64,000 nucleotides of DNA. Origin: DAIQNV01 sp038748775. Its GTDB lineage: Bacteria > Planctomycetota > Phycisphaerae > Phycisphaerales > UBA1924. Location: positions 6,017-70,016 of the forward strand of contig JBCDIT010000017.1 in assembly GCA_038748775.1 (NCBI GenBank), given 5' to 3'. Made by a program: the position numbers and the translations under genes. The notes beneath the pieces were generated by a model, which had not been told where the DNA came from, did not search any database, and saw only the letters and a list, made by a program, of their open reading frames with translations. Positions 19,765 through 29,284 of this stretch are shown here, in pieces. The first letter of the stretch is position 1. Each line of letters opens with the position of its first letter.

Positions 19765-22530
19765 TCACGGGGCGCCGAGTTGGCCCTCGAGAGCTTCGAA
19801 CGCCGCCGTGCCACGAACAGACTCCGGTGCCAATTCGATCGCACGGAGCCGCTCGCGTTGAGCCCCCGCCGCGTCGCCCGCGGCGTATCTCGCGCGTGCA
19901 AGCGTGACGAGAAACCGCCACCGATCATCGCTATCTGCTAGATCTTCACCGGTTTCGGCCTTCGCGACGGCTTTCGTCGCCAGTCGAATAGCGTGCGCCG
20001 CACCCCCTGCGGTCGCGGTGGGCCCGTAAAGACACGCCCGGGCCGCACGATCGAGATCATCGGCTGTTACCGATTCGGCCAGAGCACCATCGACAACGCG
20101 ATCAACAAGCTCAGCATGCGCACGCGCCGCGTCCTCAAGTCTGCCTCGACCCACGAGGAAGTCGATCAGGCGTTCAGACGCCGCCAGCGTTTCGTCACCC
20201 AGCGTTCCCCAGACGAGCGGCCTCGCTGCTGCGTCTTGACGAAACATGAACTCGGCCACCTCGATCCGTCCATCCCCTTCATACAGCCGCGCGAGCCTCG
20301 CAGAAATCTGAGCAACATGCGCCGCCCCGCTCGCCCCGCTTGGACGAAACCGTTCGATGCTGGTAAGCAACATCGCTTCGCCTTCAGCGGACTTCCCCTG
20401 CGCGAGCAAGGCTTCCCCTGTCAAGCGCGTCGACCACGCTGTCGGATCGGCATTTTCACCGAACACCGACAGGTGCAGTTCAAGCGCCCTGCGGTGCAAC
20501 ACCTCGGCATCCGTATGCCTTCCTACGCGACCAAGCATGATCCCGAACATGTTCATCGTGTGCACTGTTGTCGGATGATCCGGACCAAGTGATTCCCGAC
20601 AGATCGTCAGCGTCTGCTGATATTGACTCTCCGCTTCGTCGTAAAGGCCAAGGAGTTGCGCCGCTTCCGCCAGCGCAAGACGACACTCAAGTACGAGTTG
20701 GTGCGTTTCTCCGAACACGCTCTCGGATCTCTCGAGCACGTCGAGGACGATCGCTCGCCCCTCTTCCGCTCGCCCCATCTTGATGTAGGACTGACCGCGC
20801 GTCGCCATCGCCTTCAGCGTCGGCTCCGCGGACGGCCCGTACGTAGCGAGATTGAACTCAATAGCTCGGTCGAGGTGGTCCAAGCCCGGACCCCAGGCGA
20901 ACCGTCTCGTATGCAGTTCGCCGAGGAGTTGGGTCGTCTCCATAGCCTCCGGGGACTCCGGACCGAACACACGGACTCGTTGCTCCAGCGCTCGATCAAG
21001 GTGATCGCCCGCCGAGTCGAAAAGTTCGAGTTGTACGTAGACGCCGCCGATGAGTGTGTTGAGTTCCCCGAGCACCGCCTCATCTGAAACCGCCCCCGAC
21101 TCGAGGCGCTCGGCTGCCTGTTCCAGGATGGCACGCATCAACGTCGAGTCCGCCGACTTTGCCAACTGCGGATCAACACTGCGCACCATATCGGCCACGA
21201 GTCGCTTGATCTCCGACGCTCTTTCGAGCTCTCGCTGGGCACGCTTGGCCTCCGAGATCGCTCTCGCCAGACCACCGACAGTGCCAATAACCCCAAGCGA
21301 TACCGCCAAGGCGACGATCCCCGCAGCGAACACTCCAGCTTTGTTTCTCTGGGTGAACTTCCGCAGCTTGTACGCAATACCGGGCGGTCCGGCCGAAACA
21401 GGTTCGTTCTCCAGATATCGACGCGCGTCGTCGGCAAGATCGGTCGCGGTTTGATACCGCCTCGCACGATCTTTCTCCAGGGCTTTCATCACAATCCAGT
21501 CCACGTCTCCCCGAATCGCGGCCCGAAACCGTGGCAAAGGGGCGTTCTCACGCCTCGCGTCCTTTGACCGCAGTCGCGTGCTCGGTCGCGGTGGGTCAAC
21601 CTCGCGGATCAACTGGGCAAACGCCTCAAGCGCAAGCGGGCCCGCTGCTCCCTCGAACGGGATGCGATCGGTCACCAACTCATACAACAGGGTCCCGAGC
21701 GCGTAGATATCACTCCGGGTGTCGATGTCTTGTTCCCGGCCCGCTTGCTCCGGGCTCATGTACGTCGGCGTACCGACGTACTGGTGACGGCCCGTATCGA
21801 TTGTCTTCGGTGTGAGCCCTGCGCCCGTCGCCTTCGCGATCCCAAAGTCGATGACCTTCACAGTCGGAACTCCATCTTGGGACGTGACCAGGACGTTGCT
21901 TGGCTTGATGTCTCGGTGGATGACGCCTTTCTGGTGAGCGTGCTGGATCGCGTGACACACCGCGATGAACAGCGTCAGCCGCTCGCGCAACCCCAGATCC
22001 CGTCGCGTGCAGTACGTCGTGATCGGCTCACCGTCGATCAACTCCATCACGAAGTACGGCCGCCCGATGTCTGTTGCTCCCGCGTCGAACACCCTTGCGA
22101 TGTTCGGGTGTTCCATCATCGCCAACGCTTGCCGCTCGGCCTCAAACCGGGCGATCACCTGCTTTGTGTCCATCCCGAGCTTGATGATCTTGATCGCCAC
22201 GATGCGGTCTATGGGCTCGTGTTGAGACGCCGACCAGACCGACCCAAACCCACCTTCACCGACGAGCTCGAGCAGCTCGTAGCTACCGATGCAATCGCCC
22301 TTCCGAGGCCCGCCACTCTCGGCGCCGCTCGCCACCGCCGCCGGTGGGTCGACCTCGGTCGGGCTGTCCATGAACGCGCCGGCGTCGTCTAGCGATTCAA
22401 GCAGTTTCAGCACCGCCGCTTTGATTTCCGGCTGCCCGTCGCAGCGATCACCTACAAAGGCCACCCGGCTCTGTGCCGGCCGGTTGAGAGCGTCACAGAA
22501 AATCTCGTGAACCTTCTCGTCGTTCAACAC
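19765..22530 (-). CDS. Membrane Ser/Thr protein kinase with TPR domain
   Basis: A 921-aa kinase starting GTG 22530 behind GAGGTGGGG. Seen: GEGGFG 91-96, VAIK Lys 114, HRDIKPSN 205-212, DFG 228-230 and GTPTYMSPEQ near 253-262; predicted active. Transmembrane helix about 399-421. The C-terminal half is tetratricopeptide-like (for example LLGLYDEAESQYQQTLTI, VGRHTDAEVLHRRALEL). The TM-TPR half is clearly related to the neighbouring kinase-less protein 51 bp upstream in the same operon. Expression probably comes from the ECF gene at the head of the run. Confidence 0.92.
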   Translation of the reverse strand: MLNDEKVHEIFCDALNRPAQSRVAFVGDRCDGQPEIKAAVLKLLESLDDAGAFMDSPTEVDPPAAVASGAESGGPRKGDCIGSYELLELVGEGGFGSVWSASQHEPIDRIVAIKIIKLGMDTKQVIARFEAERQALAMMEHPNIARVFDAGATDIGRPYFVMELIDGEPITTYCTRRDLGLRERLTLFIAVCHAIQHAHQKGVIHRDIKPSNVLVTSQDGVPTVKVIDFGIAKATGAGLTPKTIDTGRHQYVGTPTYMSPEQAGREQDIDTRSDIYALGTLLYELVTDRIPFEGAAGPLALEAFAQLIREVDPPRPSTRLRSKDARRENAPLPRFRAAIRGDVDWIVMKALEKDRARRYQTATDLADDARRYLENEPVSAGPPGIAYKLRKFTQRNKAGVFAAGIVALAVSLGVIGTVGGLARAISEAKRAQRELERASEIKRLVADMVRSVDPQLAKSADSTLMRAILEQAAERLESGAVSDEAVLGELNTLIGGVYVQLELFDSAGDHLDRALEQRVRVFGPESPEAMETTQLLGELHTRRFAWGPGLDHLDRAIEFNLATYGPSAEPTLKAMATRGQSYIKMGRAEEGRAIVLDVLERSESVFGETHQLVLECRLALAEAAQLLGLYDEAESQYQQTLTICRESLGPDHPTTVHTMNMFGIMLGRVGRHTDAEVLHRRALELHLSVFGENADPTAWSTRLTGEALLAQGKSAEGEAMLLTSIERFRPSGASGAAHVAQISARLARLYEGDGRIEVAEFMFRQDAAARPLVWGTLGDETLAASERLIDFLVGRGRLEDAARAHAELVDRVVDGALAESVTADDLDRAARACLYGPTATAGGAAHAIRLATKAVAKAETGEDLADSDDRWRFLVTLARARYAAGDAAGAQRERLRAIELAPESVRGTAAFEALEGQLGAP

Positions 22531-22581
22531 GCCCCACCTCCCCGGACTCCCCGTCTTCGCGCTACACCGTCGACGAGCGAT

Positions 22582-24399
22582 TCAGCCGCCCGGAGTCGGA
22601 GCCGAGTTCGGGCCTGTCACCGCCGCCTTGAGCAACCGAAACGCGGCTCTCCGCGACACGCCATCGGGGAGGAGATCGAGGGCTTTCTGATACATAACGC
22701 GCGCCGACCCGAGATCACCGAGCTCAACGTGCGCGAGTCCGATCACAGAGACGTAGTACCAAAGGTCGTCAACTTTCGCCTCTCGCGCCGCGTCATACGC
22801 CCGCTCCGCGAACTGAAGACCGCGCTCCGGATCATGGTGCTCCTCGAAACCACCCACTAACAACTTAAAGGCCGTCCGGCGGATGACGTCCGGCTCTGCG
22901 CCGACCTGAAGCGAGTATTCGGCCATCGATTCTATGTAGCGACGTTTGAGTTCCAATGCCTCGTCAAGCCGATCGTGCCTGCGGAAGAACCTCGTGAGAC
23001 GAGCCACGGCCGCCGCCGAGCGTTCGCTGAACTCACCCGTGTGCGCCGCCATCGCGGCCAAGTACTCGTGGTGCATGGTCTCTTCGTCGTTCAGCCGTCC
23101 GTCACGCTCGTAGAGCTGTGTCAGGCTGTACGTGAGCGAAGCCATGTACTCGGCGCAGTCGTCGCCGAGCAGTTCAAACGCACGAAGACTCTGCAAGAGC
23201 AACGCTTCGCCCTCGTCTGTCCGCCCCTGGGCAAGCGCCGTGTACCCGGCTTGGCTCACCGCCCACGCCCCCGCCTTGGAGCCCGCTAGGAAATTCCGTT
23301 CGTAGATCTCGATCGCCTCACGCAGGAGGTCCTCCGCCTCACTGTACCTCCGCCGTTCGAAGTACAACCTCCCGAGGAGGCCCATAGAGTGCGCGGTCGC
23401 CGGGTGATCCGCCCCGTGCACCTCAGTGTTCAGTTCGATCATCTCGAGGTACAACGCCTCGGCGTCTTCAAACTGACCGAGTCGAATATGGGCCGTCGCG
23501 AGCGTGCGCTGTGTTTCGAGCGTCAGTTCCGCGGACTCTCCGAAGAGTCGCCGTGAACTCTCCAGGGTGCCTTCTAACACACGACGCGCGTCACCCATCC
23601 GTCTCGCACCGACGTAGCTCTGGCCAAGAGACAACCGAGACGTGAGCGTCGCGAGAGCTTCGCGCCCGTACGTTTCCTCGTTGTACTCCGCAATCTTGGT
23701 CATAAGCGGGACCGCATCGGCCCACTCGAAGCGACGGGCATGCAGTTCTGCAAGCGACTGCAGCGTCGCGATGGTTTCGGGAGCGTCGTCGCCGAGGGCC
23801 TCAGATCGCAAAGCGTGCGCCTTGTTCAGGTGATACCGCGCCTCGGCGTCCATCTCGAGACTGAGGTACATCTCCCCGATCAGAACGTGAAGTTCCCCCA
23901 TGACGGCCTGATCCGTCACACTGCCGGCCTCAAGATGGTCGGCCGCTTCGTTTAAAAGACTCCGGAGGACCGCCGCGTCAGTCGTCTTCGCCAGTTGCGG
24001 TTCAATACTCCGGAGCATGTCCACGATCACAGCCTTCAACTCAGCCGCATGCCCCGATTCTTCATCGGCCTGACGCGTCTGCGTGAACGCCTGGACAACA
24101 CCCAGGCCGACACCCGTCAGCCCGACCAGCATCATCACACCAAGAATCGCGCCAACCGCCGCCACGCCCTTGTTGCCTGCGACATACCGCCTGAACAGCG
24201 CCAGCCCGCTCGACGGGCCGGACTGAGGTCCCGTCGACGCAGACCCACCGCTGCCGACGACGTCAGAACGCAACCGAACGACGCCGTCATCAAGCCTCTG
24301 GTTATCGGCGTCTTGATGCTCTATGTAGGACTCGGGACCGTCGACGACTCGGACGCCGTCCGCTTCGCTCCGCCGATGCCCCGAGTCATGCTGCGCCAT
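22582..24399 (-). CDS. Membrane TPR protein, kinase-domain-less paralogue
   Basis: A 605-aa protein. ATG 24399 has AAAGGA upstream and lies 16 bp behind the kinase stop. The N-terminus (1-70) is polar and disordered; a transmembrane helix follows at about 78-104, then TPR-like repeats to the end. From residue ~115 it tracks the TM-TPR half of the next kinase almost segment by segment (VDMLRSIEPQLAKTTDAAV versus ADMVRSVDPQLAKSADSTL; GELHVLIGEMYLSLEM versus GELNTLIGGVYVQLEL). No kinase motifs exist. It looks like a duplicate that lost the catalytic half, perhaps a partner or decoy for the flanking kinases. Confidence 0.85.
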   Translation of the reverse strand: MAQHDSGHRRSEADGVRVVDGPESYIEHQDADNQRLDDGVVRLRSDVVGSGGSASTGPQSGPSSGLALFRRYVAGNKGVAAVGAILGVMMLVGLTGVGLGVVQAFTQTRQADEESGHAAELKAVIVDMLRSIEPQLAKTTDAAVLRSLLNEAADHLEAGSVTDQAVMGELHVLIGEMYLSLEMDAEARYHLNKAHALRSEALGDDAPETIATLQSLAELHARRFEWADAVPLMTKIAEYNEETYGREALATLTSRLSLGQSYVGARRMGDARRVLEGTLESSRRLFGESAELTLETQRTLATAHIRLGQFEDAEALYLEMIELNTEVHGADHPATAHSMGLLGRLYFERRRYSEAEDLLREAIEIYERNFLAGSKAGAWAVSQAGYTALAQGRTDEGEALLLQSLRAFELLGDDCAEYMASLTYSLTQLYERDGRLNDEETMHHEYLAAMAAHTGEFSERSAAAVARLTRFFRRHDRLDEALELKRRYIESMAEYSLQVGAEPDVIRRTAFKLLVGGFEEHHDPERGLQFAERAYDAAREAKVDDLWYYVSVIGLAHVELGDLGSARVMYQKALDLLPDGVSRRAAFRLLKAAVTGPNSAPTPGG

Positions 24400-24415
24400 T
24401 CCGAATCCTTTGACA

Positions 24416-26944
24416 TCACGGAGCACCCCAACCCCGAGAGTCGTCAACACCTGTTTCAAGAGCCTCAAGCGCTTCCAGCGAGTCAGGGAGCCCTCGGAGA
24501 CGATCTGACGTCGCTACGAAGATACCAGTTGCATCGTCATGACGCCCCAATTCTGTGAGCAATTCGATCAAATCGATGCTCGCCAGCGCCAGGATCTCAT
24601 ACTCACGCTTACCGCTTGGCTCTAGGCGGTTTACAGCGGACACAAGCAACTCCACCGCCCCCTCTCGATCGCCGAGCCGATCTCGAGTGCCCGCCAAATC
24701 GAGTTCACATCGCCAGATTGCTGGGTGACCGGCCCGCCATTTCTCCCGGTGAATCGCCAGAGCCGATTCAAGCGAGACGCTGGCCTCGTCGAGTTCGCCG
24801 AGTTCACTAAGGATATTCCCGAGCACGGCCAACCTGTTCGCGCGGGCCACGCCCTCGTCTCCGAACAGCAGGCTCGCCCGCGCGTGGGGCAGCGCGTCCG
24901 CCGGACGACCGAGGTTATCGAGCGCCTTGGCAAGCATCGAGCTCTGCACCGCGAAGCGTCGGCTATCGCGCCCATACCGCTCTGCCGCGCCCTCGACCAA
25001 CGGCTTCAATACCTCAGCCGCGCGCTCATCCTCTCCGTTTCGCAGGTACGCATCCGCCAAGCTCACTCTTGCCTCTCGCGAGACAGCCTGGTCGGGCCCA
25101 TGCACCTCGGTGGCCAAGTCGACGAGCCGCTGGCGGAGCGGAACGAGTTTGTCAGATTCGGCCTGGAACGCGTATCGCCACCCGAGTGTGTTCAGCAGCG
25201 CGATCTCATCCTCGGGACGAACGCTCTCGTCCGAACGGTAGCGCCTGTCGAGGGCTTCCAGTTCATCAACCGTGAGTTCCCCTCGCTGCCACACCCGAAG
25301 GTATCTCGGGTCGTCCTCGCCGAACAAATCCAACGCCTCCAGCCTCGCCGTCTCAAGCATCGCGAGGTAACTACCCAGTGCCCATCCCGAAACGGTGTCA
25401 ACAACGTGAAGTCGCGAATCGACGACCCGCTCGTGCGGAACGCCATAGTGCCCAATCGCGAAGTCCATGGCGCGTCGGTGTGTCGCGGCGCCGCGTCGAG
25501 GGTCACCGAGGTTCACCTGAAGAGTTCCGATCTTGTGAAGAATCTCGAGCATCATCTCCGGGTCTTCGGCCGCCCCCTCGAGCGCCCTCGCTGCGAGTTC
25601 CTCGAGCTCTTCGGGACTCAATGCAGACGGCGCCCCGCGGACGTCGGGGTCGGCGTTCTCGACGAGAGTTTCGAGAAGGAACTCACCCACGAACGCCGCT
25701 CGTTCTGTGCTCGCCTCCGCGGCTCGCTCGCCGGCCGCGGCCCTCGACATACCCACGAGCGCGATCAGGAACCCGACGACCAGCGACACAACCGCCGCGA
25801 AACCAAGCAATGACGCGACTCTGTTGCGATGAATGAACTTCCTCGCGACGTAGAGCCGCGTGGGCGGCGCCGCGAGGACAGGTTCGCCGCTCAAAAATCG
25901 CCCAAGATCGTCGGCGAAAGCCGAGGCCGAGTCATATCGAAGTTCAGGATCCCACGAGACCGCCTTGAGCACGATGCGATCAAGGTCTCCCCGGAGCACC
26001 CGCTCGGCCGATGAATCTGGCCCTTGCTGCACCAACCGGCTCGGAGCGATCGCCGGTGATTCTCCTCCCAGCGGCGCCTCGCGCGGCAGACATCCGGTGA
26101 GCATCTCGCAGAGCAACACCCCGAGGCTGTACACGTCGGTCCGGGTATCAACGCCTTCGCCGCCGCGAAGCTGCTCAGGACTGGCATACTTTGGCGTTCC
26201 GATGGGCGTTCCGACCTGCGTCCAGCCCGATCGATCGGCATCATCCACAGCCGTCGCTATCCCGAAGTCAATGATCCGCGGGCGAGCTCCGTCGGAGTCC
26301 TCGGTGACAAGAATGTTGGTCGGCTTCAGGTCTCGGTGGATCACCGCCCGTTGGTGCACCGCGTGCACCGTACGGATAACACGAATCATGAGCCTCGCCC
26401 GATCGACAAGCGGCGGGCGTCTCTCCCGCACGAAGTCGGTGATCGGCTCACCCCTGACCAGATCCATCACCACGAACATGCGTCCGTCGTCGGACGTTCC
26501 GGCGTCAAGAACGCGAACGATGTCCGGGTGATCGATCTTCGCGAGAAAGTGACGCTCGCCAGCGAATCGGGCGAGAAGCTGCGGCGACTCGAGCCCAGCC
26601 TTTAAGACCTTTACAGCGACCTCGCGGTGCACCGGCGTCCGCTGCCACGCTCGGTAGACGACCCCGAACCCACCCTCGCCGAGCCTCTCGACCGGCGTGT
26701 AGGGCCCGATGCTCGTAGGCATCGAGGGCGTCGCCGGAGCTTCATCGTTCGGCGTGACGTCCTCAAGAAACCCACTCATCGAGTCGTGCTGCCGGAGCAA
26801 GCGATTGAGCGCATGCCTTGCCGGCGATCCAGATGGCAAAGACTCCACGAGGCTCGCCCGTTCATCGGGTGGCGCTTCGCGAACGCGCCCGTAGACCTCC
26901 TTGGCCTCGAGCCACGCGTCAATATCGATGCCGGACTCACCCAT
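24416..26944 (-). CDS. Membrane Ser/Thr protein kinase with TPR-like domain
   Basis: An 842-aa kinase. ATG 26944 is chosen because it overlaps the sigma stop by 8 nt and has AAGGGG upstream; an ATG 24 bases earlier is possible. Seen: GEGGFG 89-94, VAVK Lys 112, HRDLKPTN 203-210, DFG 226-228, GTPKYASPEQ near 249-258. Transmembrane helix 376-398, then a helical C-terminal domain with weak TPR repeats. Second gene of the operon ECF, kinase, kinase-less TPR, kinase. Predicted active. Confidence 0.92.
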   Translation of the reverse strand: MGESGIDIDAWLEAKEVYGRVREAPPDERASLVESLPSGSPARHALNRLLRQHDSMSGFLEDVTPNDEAPATPSMPTSIGPYTPVERLGEGGFGVVYRAWQRTPVHREVAVKVLKAGLESPQLLARFAGERHFLAKIDHPDIVRVLDAGTSDDGRMFVVMDLVRGEPITDFVRERRPPLVDRARLMIRVIRTVHAVHQRAVIHRDLKPTNILVTEDSDGARPRIIDFGIATAVDDADRSGWTQVGTPIGTPKYASPEQLRGGEGVDTRTDVYSLGVLLCEMLTGCLPREAPLGGESPAIAPSRLVQQGPDSSAERVLRGDLDRIVLKAVSWDPELRYDSASAFADDLGRFLSGEPVLAAPPTRLYVARKFIHRNRVASLLGFAAVVSLVVGFLIALVGMSRAAAGERAAEASTERAAFVGEFLLETLVENADPDVRGAPSALSPEELEELAARALEGAAEDPEMMLEILHKIGTLQVNLGDPRRGAATHRRAMDFAIGHYGVPHERVVDSRLHVVDTVSGWALGSYLAMLETARLEALDLFGEDDPRYLRVWQRGELTVDELEALDRRYRSDESVRPEDEIALLNTLGWRYAFQAESDKLVPLRQRLVDLATEVHGPDQAVSREARVSLADAYLRNGEDERAAEVLKPLVEGAAERYGRDSRRFAVQSSMLAKALDNLGRPADALPHARASLLFGDEGVARANRLAVLGNILSELGELDEASVSLESALAIHREKWRAGHPAIWRCELDLAGTRDRLGDREGAVELLVSAVNRLEPSGKREYEILALASIDLIELLTELGRHDDATGIFVATSDRLRGLPDSLEALEALETGVDDSRGWGAP

Positions 26945-27599
26945 CGGACGTTTCCCCTTCGGAGGCATGGGTCATCGCGTCTCGGAGAAAGGCCCTCGCA
27001 AACTCCCAGTCTCGCTTCACTGTCCTCGACGACACCTCCAGCAACTCCGCCACGCCCTCGATGTCTTGACCCGCAAAGAATCGGAGCTTGGTCACCTGCG
27101 CCGCTCGCGGATCGATCATCTCCAGTTTCATCATCGCCTCGTCGAGCTCGATCATCTGGCTGGGCTCAAGCTGCTGCGCCGCAGAGACCGCGTCGACATC
27201 CAGCCGGGTGCCCGCAAGAAAGCGTTTCGAGCCACGCTTCGCCGCGTTCTTCGAGCGAGCATGATCAATGAGGATTCTCCGCATCGCCGTCGCGGCGGCC
27301 GCGAAAAACGCACGCCGGTCGCGCCACGTCAGTTCTTCATGCCCAACCATCGCGTCGGTAGAGCGGAACAGCCGCACGAAGGTCTCGTTGACCAACCCAG
27401 TAGCCCCGAGCGTGTGGTCGCGCCGTTCGCCGCTCATCCGTGAGCGGGCCATGCCGTGAAGTTCCGCATACAAGATCGACGCGAGCCGATCGCGTGCCTC
27501 GACCGAACCCTCGGCCGATTCGACGAGCAGCCGCGTCACGTCGCCAGCTTCAGGTGCGCTGTCGGGGTTCTCACCCGCTCGTTCGGGGAAGGTACTCAT
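26937..27599 (-). CDS. ECF-type RNA polymerase sigma factor (TIGR02999-like)
   Basis: A 220-aa sigma factor starting ATG 27599; a longer upstream frame exists but lacks family sequence. Seen: DHTLGATGLVNETFVRLFR, RRILIDHARSKNAAKRGSK, and a C-terminal HTH (IEGVAELLEVSSRTVKRDWEFARAFL). Its stop lies inside the first codons of the downstream kinase (8-nt overlap), a common arrangement in this sigma group that suggests translational coupling and functional linkage. Confidence 0.9.
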   Translation of the reverse strand: MSTFPERAGENPDSAPEAGDVTRLLVESAEGSVEARDRLASILYAELHGMARSRMSGERRDHTLGATGLVNETFVRLFRSTDAMVGHEELTWRDRRAFFAAAATAMRRILIDHARSKNAAKRGSKRFLAGTRLDVDAVSAAQQLEPSQMIELDEAMMKLEMIDPRAAQVTKLRFFAGQDIEGVAELLEVSSRTVKRDWEFARAFLRDAMTHASEGETSDG

Positions 27600-27798
27600 C
27601 GGGCCGCCGCCGTCTGGTCCGCGTTCAACGCGCGATACGCCATCACCAGATGATATCAGCCGCAGGCGCGGGCCCAACGTGTCAATCGGTAGCGGCGTTT
27701 CCACAGACAATCGGCACATCGGGCGTTCTCGCGAATCGATCAGAGAACGCGGAGCCGCCCGCTTCTGGAGGGCCCCGCCATTCGAACACCAGTAGGCC

Positions 27799-28206
27799 TC
27801 AAGGGCATCCAGCCAGGAACGCCGCGATGACGACCTGGCTTCCGGTTTTTGCCACAAGCGATGCGGTGTTGTCGGAGCCATCGACGTCGACGCCGTTCCA
27901 TGACGGGAAGCTGAGCGTTCCTCCGTCGGCGTTGAGAACACCGTCGTTATCGATCCGGGTCCCATCGGAAGTCGTGAGTCCACCGAGAATCGTATCGGCG
28001 CTCAGGAAAACGCTGAAGTTCTCGACACCGTCGACGTTCCCGACAAACGCGAGATGGGTCGTCCCGTTCGGGGCGTTCCCAGTGCTCCAGTTCGGACCGG
28101 AGTTGAAGTTTGTACCGTTCCCATTGACGTAACTGACAATTTGGCTCTGGGCCGAGCCGCACGCGGCGAGCAGGGCCGCCACGGTGAAGATCCACTTGGA
28201 GTCCAT
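27799..28206 (-). CDS. Short secreted protein ending in a dockerin-like tail
   Basis: A 135-aa protein. ATG 28206 has GAGGTG upstream and a signal peptide (KWIFTVAALLAACGSAQSQ). The mature part (NWSTGNAPNGTTHLAFVG, NFSVFLSADTILGGLTTSDGT, DGVLNADGGTLSFPSW) looks like the first turns of a beta-helix of autotransporter/adhesin type, which would normally be far longer. The last 11 residues, VVIAAFLAGCP, nearly match the ends of the two dockerin-bearing proteins at 48-51 kb (FIASFFAGCP, FIAAFFAGCP). It may be a truncated adhesin or an internal-deletion product that kept its tail. Confidence 0.65.
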   Translation of the reverse strand: MDSKWIFTVAALLAACGSAQSQIVSYVNGNGTNFNSGPNWSTGNAPNGTTHLAFVGNVDGVENFSVFLSADTILGGLTTSDGTRIDNDGVLNADGGTLSFPSWNGVDVDGSDNTASLVAKTGSQVVIAAFLAGCP

Positions 28207-28379
28207 GTCGCTTCACCTCGTGTTGGGGGTCCGTGTGTGTCTGAGAGGACGACGCCGCCCCTCAGTCACGCAGGCGATATCACCAGTCACGGCGGGACAC
28301 GAGTTCATGCATTTTTCTTGACCGTTCGCCGCAGAGGTCGTCTTGAGGACGAGCGTCGAGTTGCAGCACCAAACGCACC

Positions 28380-28404
28380 CCCGGCGGCCGCCACGACCGC
28401 CGGG
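28380..28404. terminator. Hairpin downstream of methyltransferase
   Basis: A perfect 8-bp inverted repeat (CCCGGCGG and CCGCCGGG, 9-nt loop) lies 44 bp past the stop of the minus-strand methyltransferase. There is no T-run, so it may only stabilise the mRNA 3' end. The rest of the 28207-28447 gap shows nothing else I can name. Confidence 0.4.
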
Positions 28405-28447
28405 AGCACCCTGCGTGTGTCATCCATGGGCGTTGACCCTGGTTCGG

Positions 28448-29263
28448 TCACTTCGTGATCAGGACTTCGAGATACTCCGAAGCCACCGCCATCGACCCGT
28501 CCGAGGCCGTGTTCATCCGGTGGATGAGGTCGAGCATTTCACCCTCAAGCCCACGCTGCCCTTCCACGTCGAGGGCTTCGAAGGCCTTCTGAACCGGACC
28601 GTAGAGCGTCTTGAAGACCTCCATAAAGTGCTGAGGATCGCGGTAGCGGAAAACGAACTCCCGCGACGTCGTCCCGATCCGGGAGGTTGATGAACCGAAC
28701 GTCTCCTGGAGCCACGCACGCTGGCCCCACAAGGCCGGCGAGTTCACCCCAGCGGGCGGCGGACGATACTGCCCCAGAACCTTGAACAGTTGGCCGATGA
28801 AGCTCTCCGGAGTCCAGTTCGCAAGACCAACCACACCATCGGTGCGACAGACCCGCACGAGTTCGGTCGCTGCTGCGCTCTGATCGGGTGTAAACATCAC
28901 TCCAAACGTCGAAACCACGCCATCGAACGTGTTGTTTCCGAATGGCAGGTTCTCCGCATCGGCGACGCAGAAATCGACCTCGAGCCCTTCGGCGTTCGCC
29001 CTCGCACGCCCACGCTCAAGAAGCGACGGAACATAGTCGGTAGAAACCACACGGTTCCAACGCCGTGCGAAGGCCAGCGTCGCGTTCCCGTTGCCAGCCG
29101 CAACATCAAGCACACGCGAACCCGGCTTGAGATTGGCCGCTTCAGCGAGTGTTTCCCCGACAATCTGGAGCGTTGTTCCGACGGTCGCGTAATCCCCCGA
29201 ACTCCACGACGCGTTCTGAGCCTTCTTGATCGCCGCGAAGTCGGGCGTTGTGATCGTTGTCAT
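28448..29263 (-). CDS. Class I SAM-dependent methyltransferase
   Basis: A 271-aa UbiE/Methyltransf_11-like enzyme. SAM motif I is VLDVAAGNGNATLAFA (51-66), the acidic residue after strand 2 is VVSTDYVPSLLE, and the AENLPFGNNTFDGVVSTFG segment carries motifs II/III. AAAGGAG stands 7 nt before ATG 29263. The substrate cannot be read from sequence. It lies 21 bp behind the PEP-CTERM-like gene and downstream of a second methyltransferase on the same strand, possibly one operon. Confidence 0.85.
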   Translation of the reverse strand: MTTITTPDFAAIKKAQNASWSSGDYATVGTTLQIVGETLAEAANLKPGSRVLDVAAGNGNATLAFARRWNRVVSTDYVPSLLERGRARANAEGLEVDFCVADAENLPFGNNTFDGVVSTFGVMFTPDQSAAATELVRVCRTDGVVGLANWTPESFIGQLFKVLGQYRPPPAGVNSPALWGQRAWLQETFGSSTSRIGTTSREFVFRYRDPQHFMEVFKTLYGPVQKAFEALDVEGQRGLEGEMLDLIHRMNTASDGSMAVASEYLEVLITK

Positions 29264-29284
29264 CTTTGACTCCTTTCGTGAGGC

